Assembly (NCBI RefSeq): GCF_900142015.1
Contig: NZ_FQZN01000006.1
Location: forward strand, 62,001-126,000
Length of the DNA stretch: 64,000 bases
Origin: Bacteroides stercorirosoris
Lineage (GTDB): Bacteria; Bacteroidota; Bacteroidia; Bacteroidales; Bacteroidaceae
Direction of reading: 5' to 3'
Positions 26,944 through 35,089 of the stretch are shown one piece after another. The stretch's first letter is position 1. Every line of letters begins with the position of its first letter. Below the pieces are notes generated by a model, which saw only the letters and a program-made list of their open reading frames with translations, had not been told where the DNA came from and searched no databases. Made by a program: the position numbers and the translations under genes.

Positions 26944-27711
26944 TTATCTCACAATCCCTTTGGAATCCCGCACGAAGTTGATGATATTGTGTATCTCATC
27001 ACTCATCGGCACTTGGTCTTCAATCTTCTGTAAGGCATCGTGGATGCTGAAATTGCCTTGATAAATCAATCGGTAAGCATTTACGATATGGCGCAGGATG
27101 CGTTCGGAAACCTGATGCTTGTGTTGCAGCACAATGGCATTGATGCCATGATATTCTGCCGGGTTACCATTCATGATAATATACGGTGGGACATCTTTTG
27201 CAATGCGGCATCCTGATTGTATCAGTACCCAACTTCCGATGTTGCACTTCTGTTGCAGAATGACGTTGCTGCTCAGAATCGTGTAGTCGTTTACGCGGCA
27301 ATCACCGGCTAAGATGGTTTTGAGTCCTATCACGCAATGGTTGCCGATTTGCACGTCGTGGCAGAGGTGTACACCATCCATGAGGTAGTTGTCATTGCCA
27401 ATGCGGGTTGCGTCACCCTCGTGGGTAGCACGGCTTACGACTACATTTTCGCGGATGTCATTCCTGTCACCGATAATCAACAGACTCTTTTCGCCCGTGT
27501 AGTGGAAATCCTGCGGGGTAGTGCCAAGCACAGCGCCATGATGCACTTTATTGCCTTGTCCCATGCGAGTACCTGCGAGAATGCGCGCACCGGACATAAT
27601 TATACAGTCGTCGCCAACCTCTACGTCGCCTTCGATATATGCGAAAGGCTGAACCGTTACATTCTTGCCGAGCTTTGCGGCAGAATCTACAAATGCTAAT
27701 GGACTTATCAT
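26944..27711 (-). CDS. lpxA: Acyl-[ACP]--UDP-N-acetylglucosamine O-acyltransferase (LpxA family)
   Basis: The first step of lipid A synthesis, in the cytoplasm. The 255-residue protein is a left-handed beta-helix of hexapeptide repeats (V-E-V-G-D-D, C-N-I-G-S-W) with a C-terminal helical part. The catalytic His is H118 in V-H-L-C-H-D, matching His125 of the E. coli enzyme; Q-D-F-H-Y-T-G-E and G-D-R-N-D-I-R-E are the UDP-GlcNAc/acyl sites. Bacteroides normally have lpxA next to a fused lpxC-fabZ; here it is the last gene of an efflux operon, so it may be a second copy. I keep the family name, but a different acyl chain or acceptor is possible. Confidence 0.85.
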   Translation of the reverse strand: MISPLAFVDSAAKLGKNVTVQPFAYIEGDVEVGDDCIIMSGARILAGTRMGQGNKVHHGAVLGTTPQDFHYTGEKSLLIIGDRNDIRENVVVSRATHEGDATRIGNDNYLMDGVHLCHDVQIGNHCVIGLKTILAGDCRVNDYTILSSNVILQQKCNIGSWVLIQSGCRIAKDVPPYIIMNGNPAEYHGINAIVLQHKHQVSERILRHIVNAYRLIYQGNFSIHDALQKIEDQVPMSDEIHNIINFVRDSKGIVR

Positions 27712-27723
27712 AATAGTAGATGT

Positions 27724-27796
27724 TAAGTATTAAATATTAAATATTAATTGTTGCACCCGATAAATGCGCAGCCAATTAATATTTAATACCTAATAG
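27724..27796. repeat. AT-rich inverted repeat between oprM-like and lpxA genes
   Basis: GTATTAAATATTAAATATTAATTG and CAATTAATATTTAATAC flank a GC-richer loop. It sits inside the operon, between the outer-membrane efflux gene and the LpxA homologue. Confidence 0.7.
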
Positions 27797-27803
27797 TTGA
27801 TAA

Positions 27804-29195
27804 TTACTTCTCTCTTCCTCCTCCGAGTGCCTGATACAGACTGATTACAGCCTGCATACGGTCGAAGGTGTCAGACACCTCGGAAGTTTGGGCGCTGAGG
27901 TAAGATTGCTCGGCGGACAACACTTCAAGATACGTTGACGTGCCTAAGTTAAACAATTCTTTTGTATCTTCCGCAGCTTTACGGGCAGAATTTACCTGAA
28001 TATCACGAGAAATAGCCTTTTCCGTGGTCATCTGATATTGATACAACGCATTGCTCACTTCATTTCCGGCATTCAGAAGAGCGCTTTGGAACTGAATCTT
28101 GGATTGTTCTTCCTGTGCCTTGGCTTGTTTCAGACGGGCGATATTGGCACCGCGATAGAACAGAGGCTGTGTCAACGAACCTATTGCGGAAGCCAGTAGC
28201 TTACCGGGATTTATGATAGCTGAACCGGCGCTGTTGGTCCATCCGGCAGAACCGTTTATCGTAATTTGCGGATAGAAGGCGGCGCGTGCGCTGTTAGTGT
28301 CGTAATAGCTTGCGGCAAGAGCCATCTCGGCTGCTTTCACATCGGGACGGTTGGATAATAACTGCAAGGGGATGCCGGCGGAGAATTCTGTCGGTAATTG
28401 CTGCTCTTCCAGTGTGCCGCGTTTGATGCTCTGCGCAGGCTGATGCAGCATCAGGCACAAGGCGTTCTCTGTTTCGCGGATGCTCTGGCGCATATTGGGC
28501 AGGGATGCCAATACCTGTGCATAAGCGGCGCGGGTCTGTTCCACTCCGGCAGAAGTGGTGTTGTAGATACCTGCATCTTTCATGGCTTCCACGGTTTCCA
28601 CGTTCTTTTTCAGGATCTCGGCAGTCTCCTCAGTGATTTGCAGCTGGCGGTCGAGCATCAGCAAGGTGTAATACATATTGGCTACATTGGCAATCACCTG
28701 TGTCTGTACGGCTTGTTCATAGAACTGCGTCTGTTTCAGTGACACCTTTGCCGCACGTTTCGGGTTCAGAATCTGGCCGAAGAGGTCGATTTGCCAGCTT
28801 GCCGTTACGGGGAGTGAGTAAGTCTGCGTAGCTTTTCCCTTATCCCAACTGCTTACGGTTCCTTGCGGAGACAGCGCCAGTGTGGGGGCATAAGCCAGGC
28901 GTGCCGACATGAGGGCGGCTTCGGCTTTTTTCACGTTCAGGGCAGCACTGCGCAGGTCGGGGTTATTGACGAGTGCCTGCTCGATAAGTGCTTGCAACTG
29001 TGGGTCGGTAAATACTTCCCTCCAAGGCAGATTACCGAAGTTTGCAGTATCGGCGGCAAGTGTATCGTTCACGGCTGTCGTGTCGCGATACAGTCCGGCA
29101 GCCGTAATGTCTTCGGGTCTGTCGTATGCTTTGTAGATATGGCAACTGCTCAGTAAAGCAGTCGCACACATCAAAGTTATTATTTGTTTCTTCAT
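27804..29195 (-). CDS. RND efflux system outer-membrane lipoprotein (TolC/OprM/NodT family)
   Basis: A 463-residue lipoprotein when started at M-K-K-Q-I-I-T-L-M-C, giving a lipobox L-S-S-C. The frame runs 84 bases further upstream into the inverted repeat and is not used. It carries two OEP repeats (N-N-P-D-L-R-S-A-A-L-N-V-K-K-A-E-A-A-L; S-N-R-P-D-V-K-A-A-E-M-A-L-A-A-S) and S-T-Y-L-E-V-L-S-A-E-Q-S-Y-L near the end. It is the outer channel of the tripartite pump encoded upstream in the same operon. Confidence 0.93.
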   Translation of the reverse strand: MKKQIITLMCATALLSSCHIYKAYDRPEDITAAGLYRDTTAVNDTLAADTANFGNLPWREVFTDPQLQALIEQALVNNPDLRSAALNVKKAEAALMSARLAYAPTLALSPQGTVSSWDKGKATQTYSLPVTASWQIDLFGQILNPKRAAKVSLKQTQFYEQAVQTQVIANVANMYYTLLMLDRQLQITEETAEILKKNVETVEAMKDAGIYNTTSAGVEQTRAAYAQVLASLPNMRQSIRETENALCLMLHQPAQSIKRGTLEEQQLPTEFSAGIPLQLLSNRPDVKAAEMALAASYYDTNSARAAFYPQITINGSAGWTNSAGSAIINPGKLLASAIGSLTQPLFYRGANIARLKQAKAQEEQSKIQFQSALLNAGNEVSNALYQYQMTTEKAISRDIQVNSARKAAEDTKELFNLGTSTYLEVLSAEQSYLSAQTSEVSDTFDRMQAVISLYQALGGGREK

Positions 29196-29209
29196 ATCAT
29201 ATTGTTTAA

Positions 29210-29298
29210 TGAAGAATGATGAATGATGAATGAAGAATTGCCATTCGGCATGCTTATTATAGCGCAGCAAATTCTTCATTCCTCATTCCTCATTCTTA
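29210..29298. repeat. Inverted repeat of GAATGAT/ATTCCTC words between efflux genes
   Basis: The left arm (29210-29239), built from GAAGAATGATGAATGATG, mirrors a right arm (29270-29298) built from ATTCTTCATTCCTCATTCCT. It lies in the 105-base gap between the RND and outer-membrane genes. Confidence 0.7.
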
Positions 29299-29300
29299 AT

Positions 29301-32300
29301 TTATTTAGCATATTGTTCTATTTCAGGTTCTGCATCCGAGTTGTCCACATCGGTCCATTCCATCGGGCTGAACTTCTCTTGCAGGTACTGGAATGCCACA
29401 AACAATGCGGGTACGATGAAAATCTGCAATATCATACCGATTAACATACCACCGATAGCCGAAGTACCCAGCGTACGGTTACCGTTAGCTCCCGCACCGG
29501 AAGCCAGCATCAGCGGAATCAAACCGACAATCATAGCCAATGACGTCATCAAGATAGGACGAAGACGGGCTGCGGCACCCAGTACGGCTGCCCATGTGAT
29601 GCTCATACCCATCTTACGACGCTCAAGGGCGAACTCAATAATCAAGATGGCGTTCTTCGCCAACAGACCCATCAACATGATGAGTGCAATCTGCATATAG
29701 ATGTCGTTCGACATGGACCCCATTATCATCTTCAGTATGGAGATATTACCGATGGCACTCATACCGTTGACGAACAGGAAGCTACCCAACAGACCGAACG
29801 GTATGGACAGCAACACGGCAAGCGGCAGGATGTAACTCTCGTACTGCGCACTCAGCAACAGGTAAACGAATACGAAGCAGAGAACGAAGATCAATCCTGT
29901 GGTGCTGCCACTGGTTTCAGCCTCTTCACGAGCCATACCACCCAGTTCGTAAGCGAAGCCGGCGGGCAGGTTCTCTTGGGCTACTTCGGAGATGGCAGCC
30001 AGTGCCTGACCGGAAGTGTAGCCGGAAGCAGGGGCAACCATTACCTTCATGGAAGTATAGAGGTTGAAACGGCTGATGATGTCCGGTCCGTATACCTTCT
30101 TGATAGAGACGAACTGGGTGATAGGAGCCATTTCATCGCCATTACGCACCTTGATGCTCGACAATGATTCCAGATTCTTGGTTGCTTCGGGTTCTGCCTG
30201 AACCATTACGCGGTACATCTTACCGAAACTGTTGAAGTTGGATGCATACAGACCGCCGAAATATCCCTGCATGGTGCTGAGGATGTCGCTCGGGCTGATG
30301 CCGGCCTTCTTACAGGCGGCAGCGTCTATATCCAGCATATACTGCGGGAAGTTAGGATTGAAAGTGGTCTTTGCCGAGTTGATTTCCGGACGTGCCTGCA
30401 ATGCAGCGGTATAGTTGTTGACTACGTCGAAGAAGTGGTTAAGGTCACCACCGGTCTTATCCTGCATGTTCAGCTCGATGTCGCTGGATGCAGAGTAACC
30501 CGAAATCATGGGAGGAGCGAAGAACAATACCTGCGCTTCCTTGATAATCTTCTGCGCACGCATGAAGAGCGTGATGTAGACGATGTTTGAGTTCTGCATG
30601 GTGGAACGTTCTTCCCAGTTCTTCAGCTTGATGATGATTGAACCGTAGGAAGGTCCTTGTCCGCCGATGAAGCTATAACCGGAGATCACCGTACGGGATG
30701 CAACGGCAGGCTCGGCGGCTACCAGGCTGTCCACACGGTGCAGCACTTCTTGTGCGCGTTCCTGTGAAGTGCCCGGAGGCAGGGTTACTACACCCATGAT
30801 GGTACCTGTATCTTCATTGGGCACCATACCTGTCGGGGTGATTTTCATGAAGAATATCAGCAGTGCGATGGAGCCTGCTACAAGACCAAAGCTCAACCAT
30901 TTCTTTTGGATGAAGAACAATACGTTGTTCTTGTATTTCTTCAACATCTTGTCGTAAGCCACATTGAAGCCAGTGTGGAAACGGCTGATGAATGTAGATT
31001 TCTTTTCACCATGTTCTTCGTGCGGTTTCAGGAAGATGGCGCACAGTGCGGGGCTCAGCGTCAAGGCGTTCAATGCGGAGAAGCCGATGGCGATGGCCAT
31101 CGTCAGACCGAACTGACGGTAGAATATACCGGCCGTACCACCCATGAAGCTTACGGGGATGAATACGGACATCATGACTAACGTAATGGAAACGATGGCA
31201 CCACCCAGCTCACTCATGGCATCGATGGAAGCGGCACGGGCGGACTTATACCCCTGGTCCAGCTTCGCATGGACGCCCTCGACGACGACTATGGCGTCGT
31301 CGACCACTATCGCGATGGCAAGCACCATGGCCGAGAGCGTCAGCAAGTTGATACTGAAACCGATGAGTTTCAGCATGAAGAATGTTGCAATCAATGCTAC
31401 CGGGATGGCGATAGCGGGAATCAGTGTGGAGCGGAAGTCCTGCAAGAAGACGTACACCACAATGAACACAAGGATAAAGGCCTCGATCAATGTCTTGATT
31501 ACCTCGTGGATGGAGGCGAACAGGAAGTCGTTGGCACTCTGTGCAATATTGATTTGCAAGCCCGAAGGTAGTTTTCCGGAATAGTCGTTCAGCAGTTGCT
31601 CCAGGTCGCTGATGGTTTGCGTAGCGTTACTTCCTGCCATCTGGAACACGATACAGCTGACGGCCTTATGTCCGTTTACGGTATTGTTGAAGCTATAGGT
31701 CAGACGTCCCAGCTCAATCTCGGCGATGTCTTTCAGGCGGAGCACTTCTCCGTTTTCCATTGCCTTGATAACGATGTTTTCAAACTCTTCCGGCTGTTGC
31801 AGACGTCCTTTGTAGCGTATGGTGTACTGGAATGTCTGGTTGCCACGTTCGCCAAACTGTCCGGGGGCAGCCTCGATATTCTGTTCAGCCAGCACTGCTG
31901 CTACGTCATTAGGTATCAGCTTGTATTGTGCCATCACGTCGGGCTTTAGCCAGATGCGCATGGAATAGTCTGTACCCAGCACCATGGCATCACCTACACC
32001 GGCCACACGTTTCACCTCAGGGATAAGGTTGATATTGGCGTAGTTCTCAAGGAATTCGATGTTATACGAGTCCGTCTCATCATAAATAGAGAATACCATC
32101 AACATGGAAGTTTGTCTTTTCTGAGTAGTCACACCGACCTTGGTTACCTCGGCAGGCAGCAAACCTTGCGCCATGGATACGCGGTTCTGTACGTTGACGG
32201 CCGCCATATCCGGGTTGGTTCCTTGTTTGAAGTAAACGGAGATATCGGCGGAGCCACTGTTGGTGGCATTGGAAGTCATGTACATCATGTTCTCCACACC

Positions 32301-32513
32301 GTTAATCTGGTCTTCCAGCGGTGCGATGACAGAGTTCAATACCGTTTGGGCGTTGGCACCCGTATAGGTGGCACGCACCGATACGGTTGGGGGTGCAATG
32401 TCCGGATATTGGGTGATAGGCAGTGTTGCCAGACCAATAAGTCCCAGAATTACTATCAGCACGGAGATTACCGTGGATAGCACCGGACGATTAATAAATC
32501 TATCTAATTTCAT
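29301..32513 (-). CDS. RND family multidrug efflux inner-membrane pump (HAE1 type)
   Basis: A 1070-residue proton-driven transporter. It begins M-K-L-D-R-F-I-N-R-P-V-L-S-T-V with twelve predicted membrane helices in two halves. The proton-relay aspartates are in A-I-A-I-V-V-D-D-A-I-V-V-V-E. It also has P-I-T-Q-Y-P-D-I-A-P-P-T-V-S-V in the first porter loop and F-M-G-G-T-A-G-I-F-Y-R-Q-F. It exports drugs, bile acids or other amphiphiles with the adaptor upstream and the channel downstream. Substrate unknown. Confidence 0.95.
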   Translation of the reverse strand: MKLDRFINRPVLSTVISVLIVILGLIGLATLPITQYPDIAPPTVSVRATYTGANAQTVLNSVIAPLEDQINGVENMMYMTSNATNSGSADISVYFKQGTNPDMAAVNVQNRVSMAQGLLPAEVTKVGVTTQKRQTSMLMVFSIYDETDSYNIEFLENYANINLIPEVKRVAGVGDAMVLGTDYSMRIWLKPDVMAQYKLIPNDVAAVLAEQNIEAAPGQFGERGNQTFQYTIRYKGRLQQPEEFENIVIKAMENGEVLRLKDIAEIELGRLTYSFNNTVNGHKAVSCIVFQMAGSNATQTISDLEQLLNDYSGKLPSGLQINIAQSANDFLFASIHEVIKTLIEAFILVFIVVYVFLQDFRSTLIPAIAIPVALIATFFMLKLIGFSINLLTLSAMVLAIAIVVDDAIVVVEGVHAKLDQGYKSARAASIDAMSELGGAIVSITLVMMSVFIPVSFMGGTAGIFYRQFGLTMAIAIGFSALNALTLSPALCAIFLKPHEEHGEKKSTFISRFHTGFNVAYDKMLKKYKNNVLFFIQKKWLSFGLVAGSIALLIFFMKITPTGMVPNEDTGTIMGVVTLPPGTSQERAQEVLHRVDSLVAAEPAVASRTVISGYSFIGGQGPSYGSIIIKLKNWEERSTMQNSNIVYITLFMRAQKIIKEAQVLFFAPPMISGYSASSDIELNMQDKTGGDLNHFFDVVNNYTAALQARPEINSAKTTFNPNFPQYMLDIDAAACKKAGISPSDILSTMQGYFGGLYASNFNSFGKMYRVMVQAEPEATKNLESLSSIKVRNGDEMAPITQFVSIKKVYGPDIISRFNLYTSMKVMVAPASGYTSGQALAAISEVAQENLPAGFAYELGGMAREEAETSGSTTGLIFVLCFVFVYLLLSAQYESYILPLAVLLSIPFGLLGSFLFVNGMSAIGNISILKMIMGSMSNDIYMQIALIMLMGLLAKNAILIIEFALERRKMGMSITWAAVLGAAARLRPILMTSLAMIVGLIPLMLASGAGANGNRTLGTSAIGGMLIGMILQIFIVPALFVAFQYLQEKFSPMEWTDVDNSDAEPEIEQYAK

Positions 32514-32517
32514 TTCA

Positions 32518-32616
32518 TGAAAAATTAATGAATTAAAGAATTAAAGAATTAAAATGGGCCAAGAATTAATGCTGCGTCTGTTGTGCACAGCCTTTCATTC
32601 TTTCATTTTTCATTCT
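32518..32616. repeat. Repetitive AT-rich gap between the efflux adaptor and pump genes
   Basis: AATTAAAG is repeated three times (32526-32552), and CATTCTTTCATT twice (32595-32620), imperfectly complementary to each other. This is the third gap of the operon with such a structure. Confidence 0.45.
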
Positions 32617-32617
32617 T

Positions 32618-33793
32618 TCATTGAAACGCCGTCTGAATGTTACCGTCTTTCTGGTCTTGCAGCGCTTTCTGATATTCGGCTTCTTTTTCGGCAGGAGTAA
32701 TAGGAGTGATGGTGGCTCCGTTTTTCAGGTTCTGTACACCTTCTATTACCACTTTGTCACCTGCTTTCAAACCCTCGGTCACGTAGTAATACTTGCCGTC
32801 ATTCAACTTGAATACCTGTATTTCAGTGTTCTTCAAGGTGTTGTCAGCTTGTACGACAAACACGAATTTCTTGTCTTGAATTTCTGTAGTAGCCGACTGC
32901 GGTATCATGATGACATCTGCCATAGGGTTGGGGAATACTACGTTACCTGTACCGCCACTACGCAAAATGTTGCGCTGGTTGGGGAAAAGGGCACGCATAT
33001 TAACAGAACCTGTCTTTTGGTCGATAACGCCGCTGATGGTTTCCACACGTCCGCTATCGGCGTACATGGTTCCATCGATGAGCTGCAATTGCACATCGGG
33101 CATTTTCTCCAAAATCTCTTTGATGCTGCCGCCTTCGTGTATCAGTGACAGCAGTTGTCTTTCGGTCATGGAGAAGTAAGCGAACATTTCGGAGATATCG
33201 GCAACGGTAGTCAACGGAGTGGCTACGGAAGGACTGACGAGGCTACCTACACGGTAGGGGATGGTACCTACTACACCGTCGCTGGGGCTGGTTACACTGG
33301 TATAAGACAGATTGTTTTTAGCATTTACCAATTGTGCTTCAGCTTGTGCCAGTTGTGCTTTTGTTTGTGCCAGTTGGTTTTCGGCCATCTGCAAGTCGTA
33401 GTCACTGATGATGTTCTTCTTATTCAACTCACGCTTATTGTTTACGGTAAGTTCCTGTGTGTTTACGGCAGCTTTGGCTGTTTCAACAGCAGCTTTTGCT
33501 GAGTTCACGGCAGCCTGATACTGTACGGGATCGATGCTGAACAGCACTTGCCCCTTACGTACTACAGAACCTTCGTCCACGTGCAATTTTGTGATGAAAC
33601 CGCTTACCATGGGGCGGATTTCTACATCTTGTTTACCCTTAATAGTCGCCGGATAACTATTTGTCAGATTAGCAGTGGTGGTATTCACTGTAATCACTGC
33701 GAATTCGGGTGCTTTACCCGTAGTTTTGTCACCTTGTCCACAACTGAACAGTGACAGGCAACAGCATGCCAATAAAATCAATCTACTCTTCAT
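32618..33793 (-). CDS. RND efflux periplasmic adaptor subunit (membrane fusion protein)
   Basis: A 391-residue lipoprotein (lipobox L-F-S-C) bridging pump and outer channel. It has the two lipoyl half-motifs (G-F-I-T-K-L-H-V-D-E-G-S-V-V-R-K-G-Q-V-L), a long helical hairpin with repeated A-K-A-A-V-E-T-A and Q-T-K-A-Q-L-A-Q-A-E-A-Q-L, and a C-terminal G-L-K-A-G-D-K-V-V-I-E-G. It is the first gene of the operon; a TAATTTTG box stands at 33925-33932 on its strand. Confidence 0.94.
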   Translation of the reverse strand: MKSRLILLACCCLSLFSCGQGDKTTGKAPEFAVITVNTTTANLTNSYPATIKGKQDVEIRPMVSGFITKLHVDEGSVVRKGQVLFSIDPVQYQAAVNSAKAAVETAKAAVNTQELTVNNKRELNKKNIISDYDLQMAENQLAQTKAQLAQAEAQLVNAKNNLSYTSVTSPSDGVVGTIPYRVGSLVSPSVATPLTTVADISEMFAYFSMTERQLLSLIHEGGSIKEILEKMPDVQLQLIDGTMYADSGRVETISGVIDQKTGSVNMRALFPNQRNILRSGGTGNVVFPNPMADVIMIPQSATTEIQDKKFVFVVQADNTLKNTEIQVFKLNDGKYYYVTEGLKAGDKVVIEGVQNLKNGATITPITPAEKEAEYQKALQDQKDGNIQTAFQ

Positions 33794-33924
33794 ACTCGTA
33801 ATTATTCTCTGTCTTTTGGTTTATTTTTTCATTTTGATGAATAAAGGCTCTCATGTCTTGTCATAGTTGGATTGTACGGTAAGCAAAGGGGAAAACTAAA
33901 AGCACTCTTCCGGTTTTTCGAGTG

Positions 33925-33932
33925 CAAAATTA
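33925..33932 (-). promoter_or_regulatory. Candidate -7 box of the efflux operon
   Basis: TAATTTTG on the minus strand, about 132 bases before the adaptor start, leaving a long leader. No regulator gene adjoins the operon. Confidence 0.4.
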
Positions 33933-34028
33933 TCTATTTTTGAACAGATTAGTTCTATATTGGTGCATTTTTAACTATGTTTCATACATATCTTATATAT
34001 AGCAAAACTTTTTCTTGTTTGTAGGAGA

Positions 34029-34160
34029 GTGTGTCAAAACTGAATAAAAGAACGCAAATTATACAAGCTACGCAAATGGTAAATCTGATAAACTCTGATT
34101 ATCAGAAGTATAAAAAGAATTATTTGTATAATTCGTGTTCTAACCTTTATTTTGACACAC
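34029..34160. repeat. 132-base element with GTGTGTCAAAA terminal inverted repeats
   Basis: GTGTGTCAAAA (34029-34039) and TTTTGACACAC (34150-34160) are exact inverted ends. Inside, GAACGCAAATTATACAA mirrors TTGTATAATTCGTGTTC. It is part of the 1296-base gene-free stretch 33794-35089 and may be a mini-transposon remnant or a REP-type hairpin. Confidence 0.65.
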
Positions 34161-34250
34161 CTTCGTTAACACAGCGTAGTCCCTTGTCAACTCGTTTTCC
34201 CGTTGACTGAATTTGATTCATAACGGTATAGAAATGAAGCAAATGATAAT

Positions 34251-34458
34251 TTAGCGCAGCCTAAGCCTGAAAGGCTTTCATCTTATAGCCCAGGGCAACG
34301 CCCTGGGAATGAATCGTCCCCACAATCTTACGCCCTGTAAGGGCAAAAGCTGATGTGTGCTGTTATGCCCTTACAGGGCGCAGGGATAAACATAACTCAA
34401 TTCCCAGGGCGTTGCCCTGGGCTATAAGATGAAAGGCTTTCAGCCTTGAGCTGCGCAA
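34251..34458. repeat. 208-base palindromic element with CAGGGCAACGCCCTG arms
   Basis: The arms at 34251-34310 and 34401-34458 are near-perfect inverted copies (TTTCATCTTATAGCCCAGGG and its complement). Each contains its own small palindrome CCCAGGGC-AACG-CCCTGGG. The centre (34329-34382) holds a further inverted pair CGCCCTGTAAGGGC / GCCCTTACAGGGCG. No open frame. Confidence 0.85.
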
Positions 34459-34577
34459 TAATCACCCATTTCATTCATAACCGCTCAGAAATGAACTAAA
34501 TGCAATAGCTAATTCCTTTTTTAGGCATTCCTATGCTTTTTTCCTTCCAACGGTTAGCCTTTTCCATCCGAACATTT

Positions 34578-34669
34578 ATTCTTTCCACCGTGGAGTTTCT
34601 TTCTTTCCACCATGGTGGAAAGAAAGTTTCCCCGTGATGGAAAGCAACTTTATCCATGGTGGAAAGAAT
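34578..34669. repeat. Inverted repeat with TTTCCACC/GGTGGAAA arms
   Basis: ATTCTTTCCACCGTGGA (34578-34594) pairs with TCCATGGTGGAAAGAAT (34653-34669). The middle holds the palindrome TTTCCACCATGGTGGAAA. Confidence 0.75.
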
Positions 34670-34809
34670 AAGTACCTATTATAATTTTCCTTAACCATCG
34701 CAGCGAAAAGGGATAAAAGTGGCGATGCGGCGGCTTAACCTCTGAAACTTAATATTATTTATGCGGATCAGGAGTTGGATTGTGTTCATAACCTAATAGA
34801 AATTAACTA

Positions 34810-34896
34810 TTTTACCGCAGAGAACACAGAGCCTGTAATTATCTATGAATTAGAAATATAAAAACTCTGTGTCTCCTGCGTCCTCTGTGGTGAAAA
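34810..34896. repeat. Long hairpin of the CACAGAG family (copy 2)
   Basis: TTTTACCGCAGAGAACACAG (34810 on) pairs with CTCTGTGTCTCCTGCGTCCT and TGTGGTGAAAA (34865-34896). It shares its words with the element at 25038-25135. Confidence 0.75.
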
Positions 34897-35053
34897 GTGT
34901 ACCGTCCTGAATAAATTACTACTCTTGAACCACATCAGTAGTTGCATCGTTGCGGGAACGAACTTTTCCCTGCTATCATCTGTTTTTAAGTACTATATTG
35001 CCCTTTTTTGATTAAAATACTGTAAAGCATACTGCTTATTAATGGATAACCTT

Positions 35054-35061
35054 TATTTTTG
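35054..35061 (+). promoter_or_regulatory. -7 box of the Ig-like lipoprotein gene
   Basis: TATTTTTG, 28 bases before the chosen start at 35090. It lies inside the longer open frame that begins at 35042, supporting the inner start. Confidence 0.55.
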
Positions 35062-35089
35062 CAGCATGTTATGTAACAAATATCCGAAT

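Noticed and set aside
34029..34896. CRISPR array or phage attachment site in the repeat-rich gap
   Set aside because: The repeats are different inverted elements, not equal direct repeats with spacers, and there are no cas, integrase or tRNA sequences nearby.
35042..35089. Upstream in-frame Met for the Ig-like lipoprotein
   Set aside because: The extension precedes a clean lipoprotein signal peptide and overlaps the -7 box at 35054-35061.
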